Shown here piece by piece: positions 13,090 to 23,402 of a stretch of DNA of 64,000 nt. Origin of the DNA: Acanthosoma haemorrhoidale (lineage: Eukaryota > Arthropoda > Insecta > Hemiptera > Acanthosomatidae); NCBI GenBank assembly GCA_930367205.1, contig OV884012.1, positions 56,813,239 to 56,877,238 on the forward strand. Direction: 5' to 3'. Made by a program: the position numbers and the translations under genes. How positions within the stretch are numbered: position 1 is the stretch's first letter; every line of letters begins with the position of its first letter. A model generated the notes under the pieces. The model was not told where the DNA came from. It worked only from the letters and a program-made list of their open reading frames with translations, and did not search any database.

Positions 13090-13740
13090 TAATCCTCATA
13101 TCTTATTTTGTATATATATATACGCCATCCCTTACAACAATGCCTTGCACTCACTTGCACCACCCTGCTCCTGAAGCTCTTTCCACTGAACGAAGAGAAG
13201 AAAGGCCCCTAGCTATTTCCAGCGATCAGAACAGCTGTCGTCTTTTGGGTTTCAGGGCTCGATAGGAGAGCACGGCATGTTCGTGTGTTACTGTCCTCTT
13301 CTCCGTAGTGTGGGCAATGCAGATCATAAGCTCTTTGACATGCATGCTGCTTAGGTCAAATCCACCTTGTCCTGTTTAGTATTTGTGAACTACAGTATTC
13401 GGGGGATACCCATCTTGCCCTCAGCATGTCTCCGTCTCAGGTGAAATAATTCCTCAGTGTGCTCACCCTTGTTGTGCTGGCCTGCCCGGCGTTCTACTCC
13501 TCTTTAATCCATTAGACGAGAAGGGCCTTCCACGCCCTTGGTTCCTCGTCTATTTTCTCTGGAGAGGTGGTGGAAGTGGTATTTCAACCAGTCTCATACC
13601 CCCTCATTTTGCGGTTCATGAGAAGTTGCGATTGAGGTCCGCGAAGTCTCCCCTATACCGAGTAACTGGTGACAGGGAGTTATACTTAAAGGAATTAACC
13701 AGTCTATTTGTAAAAATAGAGAGTTTCTTTACTCTAGCCC
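13090..13740 (-). pseudogene. Probable C-terminal relic of a non-LTR element ORF2
   Basis: The minus strand gives a broken reading with a C-x2-C-type finger context followed by a segment resembling the extreme C-terminus of R1/LOA-type ORF2 proteins: spaced Cys/His near 13320-13290, then an 'I..SSLRSVERASG'-like end near 13210-13160. The intact LOA protein at 35-38 kb ends in a comparable way. Frames are interrupted and I could not follow an RNase H domain upstream. Together with the RT relic at 14500-14815 on the same strand, it may be one old element broken by later insertions. Confidence 0.4.
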
Positions 13741-13919
13741 TTGAAGTCTTATAAACAACCCAAAATGAGGAGAAGTCTGAACTCCAGGGTATTTCTTATT
13801 GGAGCGCCACTTTTGTTGACTAAAAACGACCTTAAGATCAATAACTTATTTTCTTGGCCATTGGCTGTCAAATATATCAAACATTTCTGTCATGGAGAGT
13901 ACTTCCAGACAGCAGAAAA

Positions 13920-14160
13920 TAGCAAAGCGGTAACACAAGACACTAAAGGTTCATTACGACCACTTAAGGTTGATGACCTGGTACTAATCGCCCCCTCCAG
14001 AGTTTCCCTTCGCTAGAAGATGCACAAATCATTCAATGTTCCCTGGGCGGTAAGGGCATTACACGTGCGATCTCCATTAGAGACCTGAAAGAAGTGCGCA
14101 AACTTCCGGTCCACAACTTAGTTTCCCTCTTGCATCATTCCAAACCCTTGTTGCACATTA
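13920..14160 (+). pseudogene. Relic of an LTR-retrotransposon integrase C-terminus
   Basis: The plus strand reads GSLRPLKVDDLVLIAPS in one frame (about 13945-14000). After a frameshift a GKGITRAISIRDL...RKLPVHNLV pattern follows (about 14045-14130). This order (LKVGDLVLI, then GKDGxxRxxxLRT, then RPVxKLxxL) is the usual C-terminal tail of Pao/BEL and some gypsy integrases. At least one frameshift and a stop separate the parts. No integrase core or LTR was found next to it. Confidence 0.5.
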
Positions 14161-14499
14161 ATAATTTTCTTTTTTCTGACAGGTTTGGGTCATATTTGTT
14201 ATCTAATATACTTTATTCATTTGATTTGGCCAATTAATACACATTGAATTTTAAAGAATTTATTTCATTTTGAAGTTGTAATTATTTTAATTAGTTCTTA
14301 ATATGTTATTTTTACATTAGTTGTTCCCACCAGGCCACTTTTTCATGTATCACTATTCATCTCATTTGTAAATGCATTTCATTCATAGTAAAAGAGTTAA
14401 TAGTAGTTTCAAGTTATGAATATTTTCAATATTTACTATCCCGTATGCCAAAGATTGTATAAATACTTATCCTGTGTAAGGCGTACGTGTTCCTGCCCT

Positions 14500-14815
14500 T
14501 TTAGGAGCCATGCTGCCTCGCGTGGTCCGCTCTTTCAAAACCCTGCCTTAGTGCCGGATACAACAGCCGCTCCAGGGCTTTGCGTAGCATTGGGAGGAGG
14601 CTTATGGGCCTGTAGCCCTTGGTAGCTGTCAGAACTCACTAGGAGGAGATCTGCTCCCTTTGGAATTAAGCGTATATCAGCTCTCTTCCAGTCCCTTGGG
14701 AAGTAACTACGGTCGAGGGACTCGTTACAATGGCAACCAGCCTTTTTTCAATGAGGTGCAGGAGGCATTAACTATCCCGGCGTTGATCTCGTTGAATATC
14801 CTATTTTTGTTATTT
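14500..14815 (-). pseudogene. Reverse transcriptase relic (R1/I/LOA-like)
   Basis: Minus strand about 14720-14660 reads FPRDWKRADIRLIPKG without a stop. In another frame about 14620-14560 reads GYRPISLLPMLRKALERLL. These are consecutive RT blocks (the W+xAxVxxIPKP block and the SYRPISLLP block), separated by one frameshift. Upstream is 'SLKKGWLP'-like sequence. The rest of the RT, including the catalytic YADD, is not recognisable here. It is distinct from the Jockey family in this window. Confidence 0.7.
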
Positions 14816-14819
14816 TAGA

Positions 14820-15525
14820 GATATTTCCAAGAGATATGGGGGAAAAAAAACAAAAAAAAAACATTTTATACCTTATATACTTTGTAACAGAAATTCACTC
14901 TGTGTCGAAACATATTTACTAGATAATTATATGAAACTTCTATGTGTAAGGAGAAAATGTTTCTTCATATCTATTATTTCCCTATAGTCAAAATTTGTGT
15001 ATATCCCAGTCGTCATGATGCTATGTTTAGTATTAATGAATATATAATCTAGGTGGTTACAGAATGTTTGTACATATTTATATAGGTTTTGACTTTTTGC
15101 TAAAGCAGTTATCATGTACACTAGGTAACTTATTAAGCAAAATAATATCAACATTGTAAAAAAGATATAGTAAATACCCTTTTTTAGGAATATTTTGTAT
15201 TGTATGGCAGTTGAAGCGACTAAAGAGCCAAGACGCGCAGACAATGTATTGCAATAAATTTGGAGAATAAATCTGACAGCTGCCTATCCGAAGTGAGCCA
15301 TCCTTTAGTACACAGACTAAATATGTATGAGGGTTTTTACAAGCAGTTAGCCTCAAATCCTCTAATGTGATGTTTAGTATGTTTTCTGTTCTTAAATCGA
15401 TGTAAAATAGATATTCTAAAAATATCTATTTTTCTGTACATCAATGGCAACATTTATTCCACACCAGTAGTTGTGATAAATTATAGGTTTCAGGCCCCAA
15501 TAGTTATTTTCTTTTATTTTTCTCA
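14820..15525. other. No gene; one strong hairpin inside
   Basis: AT-rich. Two overlapping minus-strand frames of 92 and 105 codons (14927-15356) show no motif and are hydrophobic in a way expected of AT-rich chance frames. The only structure I see is the inverted repeat at 15404-15432. Confidence 0.4.
15404..15432. repeat. Perfect 12-bp inverted repeat (hairpin)
   Basis: AAAATAGATATT (15404-15415), a 5-base spacer CTAAA, then AATATCTATTTT. Weaker outer pairing (GATGT/ACATC) extends the arms. It could be a small cruciform, or the core of a foldback element. No element ends are recognised. Confidence 0.7.
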
Positions 15526-15529
15526 AGTT

Positions 15530-16088
15530 TCAAATTATCATGGGATCAATTAAAACCTTGAACAATTTACAATATTCGCAAACTGATTTAACGCACACGA
15601 ATATCCTGTTATCTTGCGATGGTCCCGCCGGCTCTTGCTCAATGGCATTGATGACGATTTCACGCGACAGCCAATCCGCTACCACATTCTCTCGCCCTGG
15701 CTTGTATATGATGTCCATCGTATACTGGATAAGGAATTCCTTCCATCGGGTTATGCGCGCCGACGACTCATTCAGCTTCTTTAACCATTGTAGGGGTCGA
15801 TGGTCCGTTTGGACCTTAAATCGCCTTCCGGAGGCGTAGGGACGGAAGTGTTCTATTGCCCATGCGATTCCCAGCAGATCCCGTTCAAGCGCTATACCTG
15901 CTCACGGGGTCTCTAAGTCGCCTGCTAGCATATGCGATCGGTCTCTCTCCTCCGTCGCGATCTTGTGAGAGTACCGCCCCGAACGCGTATCCACTTGCGT
16001 CCGTGGTAATAGTGAACGGGAGTTCGAGGCGAGGATAGGATCCCCCTGTTACCGTTCCATGCACCGCCGAAAGGTGTTCTCCATCTCT
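15530..16088 (-). pseudogene. Gypsy RNase H domain, broken
   Basis: The minus strand reads TDASGYAFGAVLSQ (about 16000-15950), then IAYASRRL, a segment like ERDLLGIAWAIEHF in another frame, TDHRPLQWL, and ends IIYKPGRENVVADWLSRE at 15718-15660. This is the standard Ty3/gypsy RNase H order, including the first catalytic Asp (TDAS) and the late PGxENxxADxLSR block. At least two frameshifts interrupt it. The function would be removal of the RNA strand during cDNA synthesis; this copy cannot make it. The integrase expected downstream is absent. Confidence 0.8.
16077..16088. repeat. Target site duplication of the nested retroposon, left
   Basis: TTCTCCATCTCT, repeated at 16373-16384, flanks the insertion exactly. 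Confidence 0.88.
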
Positions 16089-16372
16089 TTTTTTTTTTTT
16101 TTTTTTTTTTTTCCTTCATAGCCCCTTTAAATTTACAGATAATTATATATAATTATAGATCCTCTGGCGAATCTATTCACAAATTATTTTGTATTTCCTG
16201 TAGCATCACTACATTATATACAGGTTTTGTTATTTTATAGAAATTATATAATGAATAAACAAGTATAATGATATACATTCTACGTGACTTGACTGAACTG
16301 ACTAATAAGGTGATGGGGCTCACCTTTTTGATCAACCTTAAAACTAACTTACATACTAATTCTTATCCTAAT
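16089..16372 (-). mobile_element. 284-bp poly(A)-tailed retroposon (family B) inside gypsy pol
   Basis: A run of about 24 T on the plus strand (a poly(A) tail on the minus strand) opens the insert at 16089. Both sides carry the 12-bp duplication TTCTCCATCTCT, and gypsy coding sequence resumes beyond it on each side. The 3' end on the minus strand reads GGGGCTATGAAGG followed by A's. A hairpin-forming AAGGTGA...TCACCTT lies near its 5' end (about 16309-16330). I see no clear tRNA A/B boxes and no protein, so this is a SINE or the 3' fragment of an unknown LINE. A shorter copy lies at 53339-53472. Confidence 0.82.
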
Positions 16373-16384
16373 TTCTCCATCTCT
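16373..16384. repeat. Target site duplication of the nested retroposon, right
   Basis: Second copy of TTCTCCATCTCT, at the 5' end of the minus-strand retroposon. Confidence 0.88.
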
Positions 16385-17178
16385 AGGGTGGTATTGACCT
16401 TTTGTCCCTTACGTAGTAGATTATTAATCGGGAGGAGGCATTCTGCCATTTCTTTTCCGAACCTTTGATAATAGTTCAGCGATCCGAGGAGGTGCCGGAT
16501 TCCTTTGACGTCCTTCGGAATGGCCATCCTCTGAATCGCCTCGGCTTTGCTCCGATCGGGTTTCACTCCCTCTCTTGAGATGATATCGCCCAAAAATCTT
16601 ACTTGTGTTTGGCCAACAAGCAATTTTTCTGCCGATAATTTCAGCCCGAATTTCATGATCCTTTGGAACACATGTCTCAAGTGCTTTCGATGTTCTTCCT
16701 TGCTTAGGCTGAAAAATAGGAGATCGTTCATATATATCTGGCAGTAAGATTCGTCGATGCCTCTCAAGAGTTCATCCATTAATCTTCGGAACGTGATCGG
16801 CGCATTCTTTAGCCCGAAAGGCATTCTGGTGAACACATAGTGCCCGCGTTCAAATTTGAAAGCCGCCTTGTACTTATCTCTCTGATGCATCTGTATTTGA
16901 TGATATCCCACCTTCAGATTGAGTGTGCTAAATATCGTTGATTCACTTAGTCAATTGAAAATGTCCTCGAATCGAGGAATGGGGTATTTTTCGTATACGG
17001 TATTTTTATTCAGTTTCCTGGAGTCGGTGACTACTCCTTTCTTTTTTACGGCCCACAGAGGACTATTGTATGGAGATGTGCTGTCAACTACGATTCCCTG
17101 CCTCTTCAACTCCTCTATCTCCCCCCTGATAGGTTGTCTCAGCACTTGCAGGTATCTCCTTTCCTTGACATACGTCAC
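16385..17178 (-). pseudogene. Gypsy reverse transcriptase, broken
   Basis: Two minus-strand frames together cover the RT. 17178-16951 holds GIVVDSTSPYNSPLWAVKKK and the RKLN..T...YPIPR block. 16911-16385 holds GYHQIQMHQRD, FTRMPFGLKNAPITFRRLMD, the catalytic box, FLGDIISREGVKPD and LLGSLNYYQRF. The order matches Ty3/gypsy RT. The catalytic box reads YMND where the family has YxDD: the first aspartate is replaced by asparagine, which by itself should abolish polymerisation. A frameshift near 16940 separates the halves. The enzyme would copy the element RNA into DNA in the capsid-like particle. Confidence 0.87.
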
Positions 17179-17267
17179 ACGGTCCTGTTTGAGAGGTATG
17201 TCGTGTATTGTCCCCCATTATGCCAAGTTGATCCCCCACTTTGAAGAAAATGTCGGTGTATTCTTGC

Positions 17268-17591
17268 CTAATTTCCTTTTTCCAGTGTTCCTCTCTCTTG
17301 ACTGCTCCGATTTGCTCCTTTCCAACATCCAGGGTTCTCATACGTCGGTACGGTTTTCTTCCTATTCTGATGGACCACATCCCCTTTCTGCACCTCACCT
17401 TCAACTTCGCATGGCTCTCCCAGGGTGACTAGTTTACAACCGCATGGTTGGATCTGCGACGGCCTTCCCTCGGTGCATAATTTTCTCGCCACCGGTCTGC
17501 TGATGATAGTACAGGAGCTCCCTGTGTCAACCAGACACCTTACCTCTCTCGCCACTCGGATAATGGGTATACCACCGTAATTTCTACTCAC
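17268..17591 (-). pseudogene. Gypsy aspartic protease region
   Basis: A minus-strand frame of 107 codons. Near residue 18 it carries CLVDTGSSCTIIS, the DTGS active-site loop of retroviral-type aspartic proteases that cleave Gag-Pol. Downstream residues run into the linker before RT (a segment with NTRHTSQTGPCDV-like sequence in another frame, 17404-17084). The frame ends before RT begins, so at least one frameshift separates it from the pol frame. Confidence 0.75.
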
Positions 17592-17636
17592 ACTATAATT
17601 TGTTAACGTGCAGTCATCTCTCTGCCCACCCGCTCC

Positions 17637-18161
17637 TCAGGCCGCCGGTTGCCTTATTATTCCAACGTCCGGCTCTGCCACCTGCCCCTTCCTTGATCCC
17701 TGCCGTCCTCTCATCTTTTGGATAATATTGATGAACCGTGCCAACAGTTCCCCGGCGTATTGGCCTTTTGTTTGACCCGGATGCCACGTTTCCCTAAATA
17801 TTTGAAAGATGTACTCTACCTGTGTCCATTGGCCTCCTCCGTAAGCCTTGTTCAATCGGTTCAATACGTTTCTGTTTATACGACACACCAGGTCTGCTTT
17901 TATTGATTAGCATCATGGGTCTAGTAGACCTTCGTTTGTCTTCGCTTCTACTCTATCCATGATTCTATCACCGCCTTTAATTAAGTGATTTAACTCACCC
18001 AGCTCTCCAGTGAATTTCTCCAGGTCGAATATCGTCCTTCTCAGGTCCTGGGGCGTTGCTGCTCGCACCTTCATCCAGGCGAGGGTGTTAGCATGAACTT
18101 CGGGCAACGTTTCGCTCGGTAACGGTGGCACTCCGAAGGCTGCCGGGCGTAACTCGACCAT
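17637..18161 (-). pseudogene. Gypsy gag region, broken
   Basis: Two consecutive minus-strand open stretches: 18161-17913 (82 codons, starting MVELRPAAFGVPPLP) and 17888-17637 (83 codons), with stops between them. The first carries FDLEKFTGELGELNHLIKGG. A clearly related segment is found at the start of copy G2 (near 25450-25510, plus strand), which supports the call that this is a family-specific gag. No CCHC zinc knuckle is visible. Gag would form the particle around the RNA; this copy cannot. Confidence 0.7.
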
Positions 18162-18280
18162 TTTTCCGGATTAAAAGGATGAACAAAGAAAAAAACGAAA
18201 AGAAAGTAAAAAGCAGAAAGTAAAGCAAAAGCGAAAAAAAAATTAGTTGCTTCACGTGTCGTTTTATCTTAAGACTCGTA

Positions 18281-18300
18281 GCTCCCGGTTTTTGGCACCA
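18281..18300 (-). other. Candidate primer-binding site of gypsy copy G1
   Basis: On the minus strand TGGTGCCAAAAACCGGGAGC follows a TAAC and lies just upstream of gag. A TG-initial LTR edge, TGTAGAC, could start at 18317 on the plus strand. Copy G2 has TGGTCCCAAATTTCGGGA in the same position. I did not identify the matching tRNA. Confidence 0.45.
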
Positions 18301-18330
18301 GTTATCGTCTCCCGGCTGTAGACAATTAAA

Positions 18331-20498
18331 AAAGAGAGAATAAAGGTTGGGCTAGATTTAAGGAAATCCCTTCTTGGGTCTAGTAAGTTAGTCAAAATTT
18401 TGTCTTATGAATTTATGTAAGCCAAATCTAAATGGTTCAGCCTAAGTTGCTTAAACGGTTTGTTGTAAAAAGACTAAGTAGCATAAGTAGTCTGCAGTTG
18501 TAAAGTATCTGTTTATTTCGCATATGTCAGTCTGCATTATCTAAATCCTTTCTGGTTATGTTAGGTATTTTCATACCTTGGTGGAGAAGAAGTCATATTT
18601 TTGTAAAATATACAGTATACTTTGTTGTATGAATATGTGTATACTCGCTCACATGATGTAGAAAATTGAGTGCGATTGTTTAATGTTTGTAAGCAGACTT
18701 TTGGCGGCTTAGTTGGACAATAAGTCAGCATGTTTAATATAGCTAATCACAGTAGAATGGCCGATGGGCTATTCATATCTTTTTAGTCTTTTTATATGGG
18801 TTTGTTAAAGAGTATATTATGTTTTTTGTCAGTGTAAATAGTCATGTTTGTGTGGGTATTTTGTGAGGCAAAATACAAGTATTCCGTCATTTACAGTACT
18901 GCTAGAGTTTTTATCTAGTTGTATCAATATTTGTACAAATTGTATAGCTTTTCAATCAGCTCTCTCTCTCTCTATGGTTTTACATATGAAGGCAAATTCA
19001 ACGCCTTAGCCGTCTTTACTATTTTCCTGTGTGTTCAGTAAGTTTATTGTATATGACTGAATTTGTGAAACTATTGTCGGTGTAACCGATATCAACAATT
19101 GGCAATCTACTAATAATTTTCGGATACGTTTGTACACATTGTCCAATTGACGGGTACAATTATGTTCTCTATGAAATATCAATCTATTAGTCTCTTGCTT
19201 CTTTATATTGAATCTAATTTAATGTTTCATGTTCGTTACTGTGGGAGAATATAATTTACTTAGTCCTGTCCTTGTTATAAGTAAGTCTTGGTTTTTACCA
19301 GGGTCACTGTCAATGATCGATATTTGTTGTGATCTGGTCGTTATATGGAAATTATGAATTCATTAGTAAAGTGTTCCAAGTTCTGCCAAGAAACTGTCCC
19401 ATGTCGTTTATTGCGAAGTCATCTGCTACATGATATTCGAAACCTTGCTTTGATGATTGCATTAGTAAGATGGTTCGGCTTTCTGTAAGTATGTTTGTTA
19501 TACGTGCCTCGGTGTCTGTAAGCTCAATCGGTAAGTCCGTTGTCAATGATTTTTAATCAAACAAATTGTTTTTATATCTAGTAATGTAGGTTATGTTCAA
19601 ATCAGATATGTCTACGTGGTATATATAGCTATTATTTCTTTCCGTCAAATATTGATAGTGTAGTCCGGAAAATTGGTATCCAGTTGCTACGGATAAAATG
19701 TGAAGTCGCATTTTTGAATGAGTGGGACCAAATTTTTGATAAAAATAAAGGTTCTCAAGAAGTTACATCGGTTATAGGCTTGCTTTTCAAACCAGTACCT
19801 TGATTGAGAATTTCAATTTGCCCCAATTCAAATGATGCCTGCAACTCTTATATACTTTTATAGTTTCTATTTTATTTAAATGTTTATTTGTTTTATTATA
19901 TCTTAACACCATAATCAGCACAAATCTGGACTAATTAAGTCAGAGTAATAGAACTGAGCAACTCACAATCCTAGATCAATGCCAAACACGCAATGAATAA
20001 GTTTCCCAAGTCTCTCTTCCATTATTCTATAATAAGTTTATATAACAATTCCCTTGTAAACTTTGTAAATATTCCGGTTGCAACGGTGGTAACAATTTTC
20101 AATTAATAAAAAAAAAAATTGCAATGATGTTATCCTTAACATTTAATAGAACAAAATGAAATATGCATTAGGAGCCCTAAACCTAAAAAAAAATAAATGA
20201 AAATGAAAAAAAGTTGTTCAGCACGATTTCACCGGACCAAAGCTGATATGAAGTGAAGTCGGCTAGCAGACAATAACTAGCCATTAATAATTAGGTTCCA
20301 AGAGCCATTACCTGATGTAGATTCAACATAAGCCCCTGAGGAGATGTGAATGGCAAGTTAATCTGCTTGTGTTTATATAACATCACATTGCATATACAAT
20401 CTACAAGTACATTAGTCTAGTCTTATATAGTCTGACATTTTGTCCTTCCACATCAGTTTGCTTCAAACGCCCAAATATTGAACTTAGGTGGTAAATAA
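18331..20498. other. No firm gene; weak open stretch on the minus strand
   Basis: This may include the 5' LTR of gypsy copy G1, whose far end I could not locate. A minus-strand frame stays open from about 19757 to 19352 with a single stop near 19553 (about 135 codons). It contains segments such as IELTDTEARITNIL and HVADDFAINDMGQFL. No family is recognised, and a frame of this size can arise by chance in 64 kb. A short CT repeat lies near 18960. Confidence 0.35.
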
Positions 20499-20503
20499 CA
20501 TAT
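20499..20503. repeat. Target site duplication of solo LTR, left
   Basis: CATAT, repeated directly after the LTR at 21258-21262. Confidence 0.75.
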
Positions 20504-21257
20504 TGTAGCGACCGCTAACTACATAAGATAAATCACCCTATACTCTATTGTATATATATATTGTAAATTAATTTAAACAAATGTAAATAACATTACCAAA
20601 CCATAAGTCATTGTAAATGTTGTAAACAATAAAAAAGACACAGCTGCAAGTTAATTAGTTAGGGGCTGGAAAACCTTACCCAGGGCAGGTATCGGTGACT
20701 CAGGCCAGGCCTGGGGCTGCCAATAACAAAGCGCCACCGCATACTCCGATCTCCCCGGGTACAATAACGAGTCACATGATTGGGTCTAACGAGCCACATC
20801 TGACTATAAGTAGGGCCAGGTCTTGGCCTGTAAATTATTCTCAATACCACTCTCTAACTGGCGACTTGTGGCTGCACTGATGTCTCAAAACTTGGCCTTC
20901 ACATTTATAAAAACCTCTGGACCTCTTTTCCTCGCCTCGCTATGTTTTAGTCCGGCCTTGTCAGACCCCACACTATTCTAGTGGGATTCTCTGCCTTCAC
21001 CTTGCTAAAACTAGCAGCTCCTTGGGAGAAACCTCTCCCTCGCGGACAACGGTTGTCGTGGCCCTACAAATTTACCTAGTAGTGTCTCCCACGGCAATCC
21101 ATTCTGCCTCTCTCCGGTTCACACTTGTCTTTGGGATACGGACGGATCTCGATAGTAAGACCCGTCATAAAACAATTGTCCAGGTCATAGCCTAATTAAC
21201 CCTCACTTCGTCACCAGGGCTAGGGTAGGTAGGCACCCCCCTCGTGAGGGCCCGACA
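20504..21257 (+). mobile_element. Solo LTR (family T), 754 bp
   Basis: It starts TGTAGCGACCGCTAAC and ends GGGCCCGACA, so it has the TG...CA ends of an LTR, flanked by the 5-bp direct repeat CATAT. A related copy lies at 23403-24074, and an inverted, disrupted copy fills 46604-48159. The family identity is supported by shared sequence at the start (ATAAATCACCCTATACTC), in the middle and at the end (CTTCGTCACCAGGGCTAG). No coding region is adjacent, so it is a recombination-derived solo LTR. Confidence 0.85.
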
Positions 21258-22240
21258 CATATATAACTATATACTATACATATGTACATACACTATAATA
21301 TATAATACTTTATTATGATGAAATTACAATCTGCCTTTACTTAATAGGCAATAAATAATTGAGATAAGTGTTTTCATTCATACCATATTTACAATTCATC
21401 ATGCGTTCGCACATTCATACAATATTTACAAACATTTACAAACAGCCCAGGGGCCCCCCAAGTCCACTAGGTTGTTGCCTCCCTCGCAAGCGAAAGAGGA
21501 AGTGGAGTCACGGGAAGTCCCCCACGCTCCCCACCAGCCACGTCACCGGATACGAGCCAGCGGAGGCTGACGAAGAGCGCGAGAGCCACATACGCTCAGG
21601 ACATGATTGGAGAAACTGGCCAATGCCAGGACTCCTACTGTGCGTATTTATAGTAGGTCACGAGGCCACTGCCGTTTCAGTCTCCGGGGAGGATTATAGG
21701 GATGAGTGGAGCAGTGCAATGACTGTGCTACGGGATTAGGGTGGTTGGATAGGTTACTATGGAATTTCTTGAATTTGGAAGGGATGAGTTCAAGAATGTA
21801 GGGTATATTAATCATTATGAAGGGTTTTGTTGGTGACGTAATAGGGGGCATTTACTATTGTTCTCAGGACTTTTGATTGAATGGATTGGATGCGCTTGAT
21901 GTTCGACTTTTTTGCTGTCCCCCATAGCTCTATTCCGTATGTCCAGATTGGCTTAATGTACATACACTATGTATAGATTAACTATATACCATACCAATGC
22001 GTATACACTATTTATAGATGTAAGTATATAATATTCATATGTACATCCACTATTTACATATGTAAATATATACCATACCTATGTCCATACACTATTTATA
22101 GGTTAAATTAAATACCATACCCTATTTACATACACTTTTTATAGATGCAACGTTATATCATATCTATGTGCATACAATATTTATAGATGTAAGTAAATAC
22201 CTTACATAAGTGCGTACACTATTTATGGATGAAACTACAT
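21258..22240. repeat. Minisatellite with unit of about 50 bp, interrupted by a Jockey tail
   Basis: From 21957 to about 22240 an imperfect unit recurs five to six times: a CATACACTATTTATAGATG-like half followed by a TAAGTATATACCATACCTATG-like half. Similar sequence (ATATGTACATACACTATA) also lies at 21280-21300, on the other side of the Jockey fragment, so the array was present before that insertion. The solo LTR at 20504-21257 abuts its left edge. Confidence 0.75.
21309..21957 (-). mobile_element. Jockey 3'-end fragment inside the minisatellite
   Basis: A minus-strand copy of the last codons of Jockey ORF2 (about 21650-21957) plus the whole 3' untranslated tail. Compared with the long copies its tail has extra sequence (around 21465-21515) and ends in a different terminal sequence, so it belongs to another subfamily. 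It is heavily 5'-truncated. The 5' break occurs at AGATTGGCTTA, directly followed by minisatellite sequence. Confidence 0.85.
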
Positions 22241-23402
22241 ACCTTAGGACATCGTTGTTGTTGTTTTTTCAAAACAGAAACCCATACTGTTTGTTCATTG
22301 TTAGCCGTGAGTATATAAATGAGCTGAAGATTTTGTTTCGAGATCGGCTTGGTTTGATGAAAAAGAGCTGTTATGTTTTCATAAAGTTTATCCATGGGCA
22401 ACGTTTACCCCAGGACTGTTTTCACCTTCTTATTGCCGTTCTATTTGATATTGAAGTGAGCCCCGGGCTATTGAAGTGTCCCTTAAACCCATATGTCGAT
22501 GGGTACTCACCACATTACATACACGCATACATATGTGCACTGTAATCCTGACGGCAGGCGTTCGGGACTAAGGCCTCACAGGTGGACCTGACACGACCCT
22601 CTTCAAGTGTCAGCAGCAGCCTGTGCTCTTCCATCTTTCTCTTATTTACAAACCGGCCCCTCACATCAGTTATGAATACAACATGTAGCTCGCAAGTCTG
22701 ATATGGCTCCTAAGGTTGTTATATTCCTTGATAAGGCATGACTTACTATTATTGAATGACATACAGTACAATGATTAAATATCGATCATACATATAATAT
22801 GAACATGTACGGTAAGATCATATGAAATTTTAGTAGGCCAATAATGAATAAATATAATTTATACCGGTATACATGTTAGTTTAGCTTGCAACCCCCAATT
22901 TTTTGGCATAAATACTTCGGGGGTTACCCTTGGAATGGGAGTGTATCATATTCACAATTACTGAACGCCAAATAGGTCTATCTCTGATGGACAACTTTGT
23001 CAGCTACACACCTAGAAAGCAGGACATCTGGCCACCACTATGGGATTTATAGTAAGGCAAATGAGAACTTTATGCATAGTGTTTAAAAACTACTTAGTTT
23101 TTAGGTAATGTTTAACGCATAGCAGCTTAAAATAGAATGTTTTATTTAACATGAATAAGAATATATTATTATTATGATTAATGACACTTTATCTCACGGG
23201 TAAATTATATTAGATGTAAAATTGTTTCGAAAAAAGATTTTTTATTTATGTGAACAATTATAGTATTGTAACAGTGTTACTGCGTATCAAATGGCTATAT
23301 AAAAAAAAGTGATTGGGTGCAATGCCGGAAGTGAGCCGTTCTTCAAATGGTTGAAAGGAAATGTCACTCATGTGATTTCACAAAAACCTTGTCATTATCA
23401 AC
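22241..23402. other. No gene seen
   Basis: The 111-codon frame at 22210-22545 has no recognisable domain and starts within the minisatellite edge. I see nothing else supportable. Confidence 0.4.

Larger units (their letters stand above)
15530..18330 (-). mobile_element. Degenerate Ty3/gypsy-type LTR retrotransposon, copy G1
   Basis: Read on the minus strand the order is: leader with a primer-binding-like site, gag, protease, reverse transcriptase, RNase H. The element stops near 15530 with no integrase and no 3' LTR recognised. A 284-bp retroposon sits inside the boundary between RT and RNase H. Several frameshifts break the reading. The gag and RT resemble copy G2 at 25.1-26.5 kb, so both are members of one family. 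Confidence 0.8.

Noticed and set aside
12741..13092. Overlapping 113- and 90-codon plus-strand frames
   Set aside because: No recognisable domain; an overlapping pair in AT-rich DNA is expected by chance.
14927..15356. Two minus-strand frames of 105 and 92 codons considered as a membrane protein
   Set aside because: Hydrophobic composition follows from AT-rich codons; no helices with clear topology and no homologue recognised.
15925..16119. Minus-strand frame starting with a lysine run
   Set aside because: The lysines are the poly(A) tail of the nested retroposon running into gypsy RNase H sequence in a wrong frame.
16919..17428. 169-codon plus-strand frame
   Set aside because: Antisense to gypsy RT and protease, with the real motifs on the other strand.
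21957..22240. Minisatellite considered as a CRISPR array
   Set aside because: The units are imperfect and contiguous, with no unique spacers, in a eukaryotic context.
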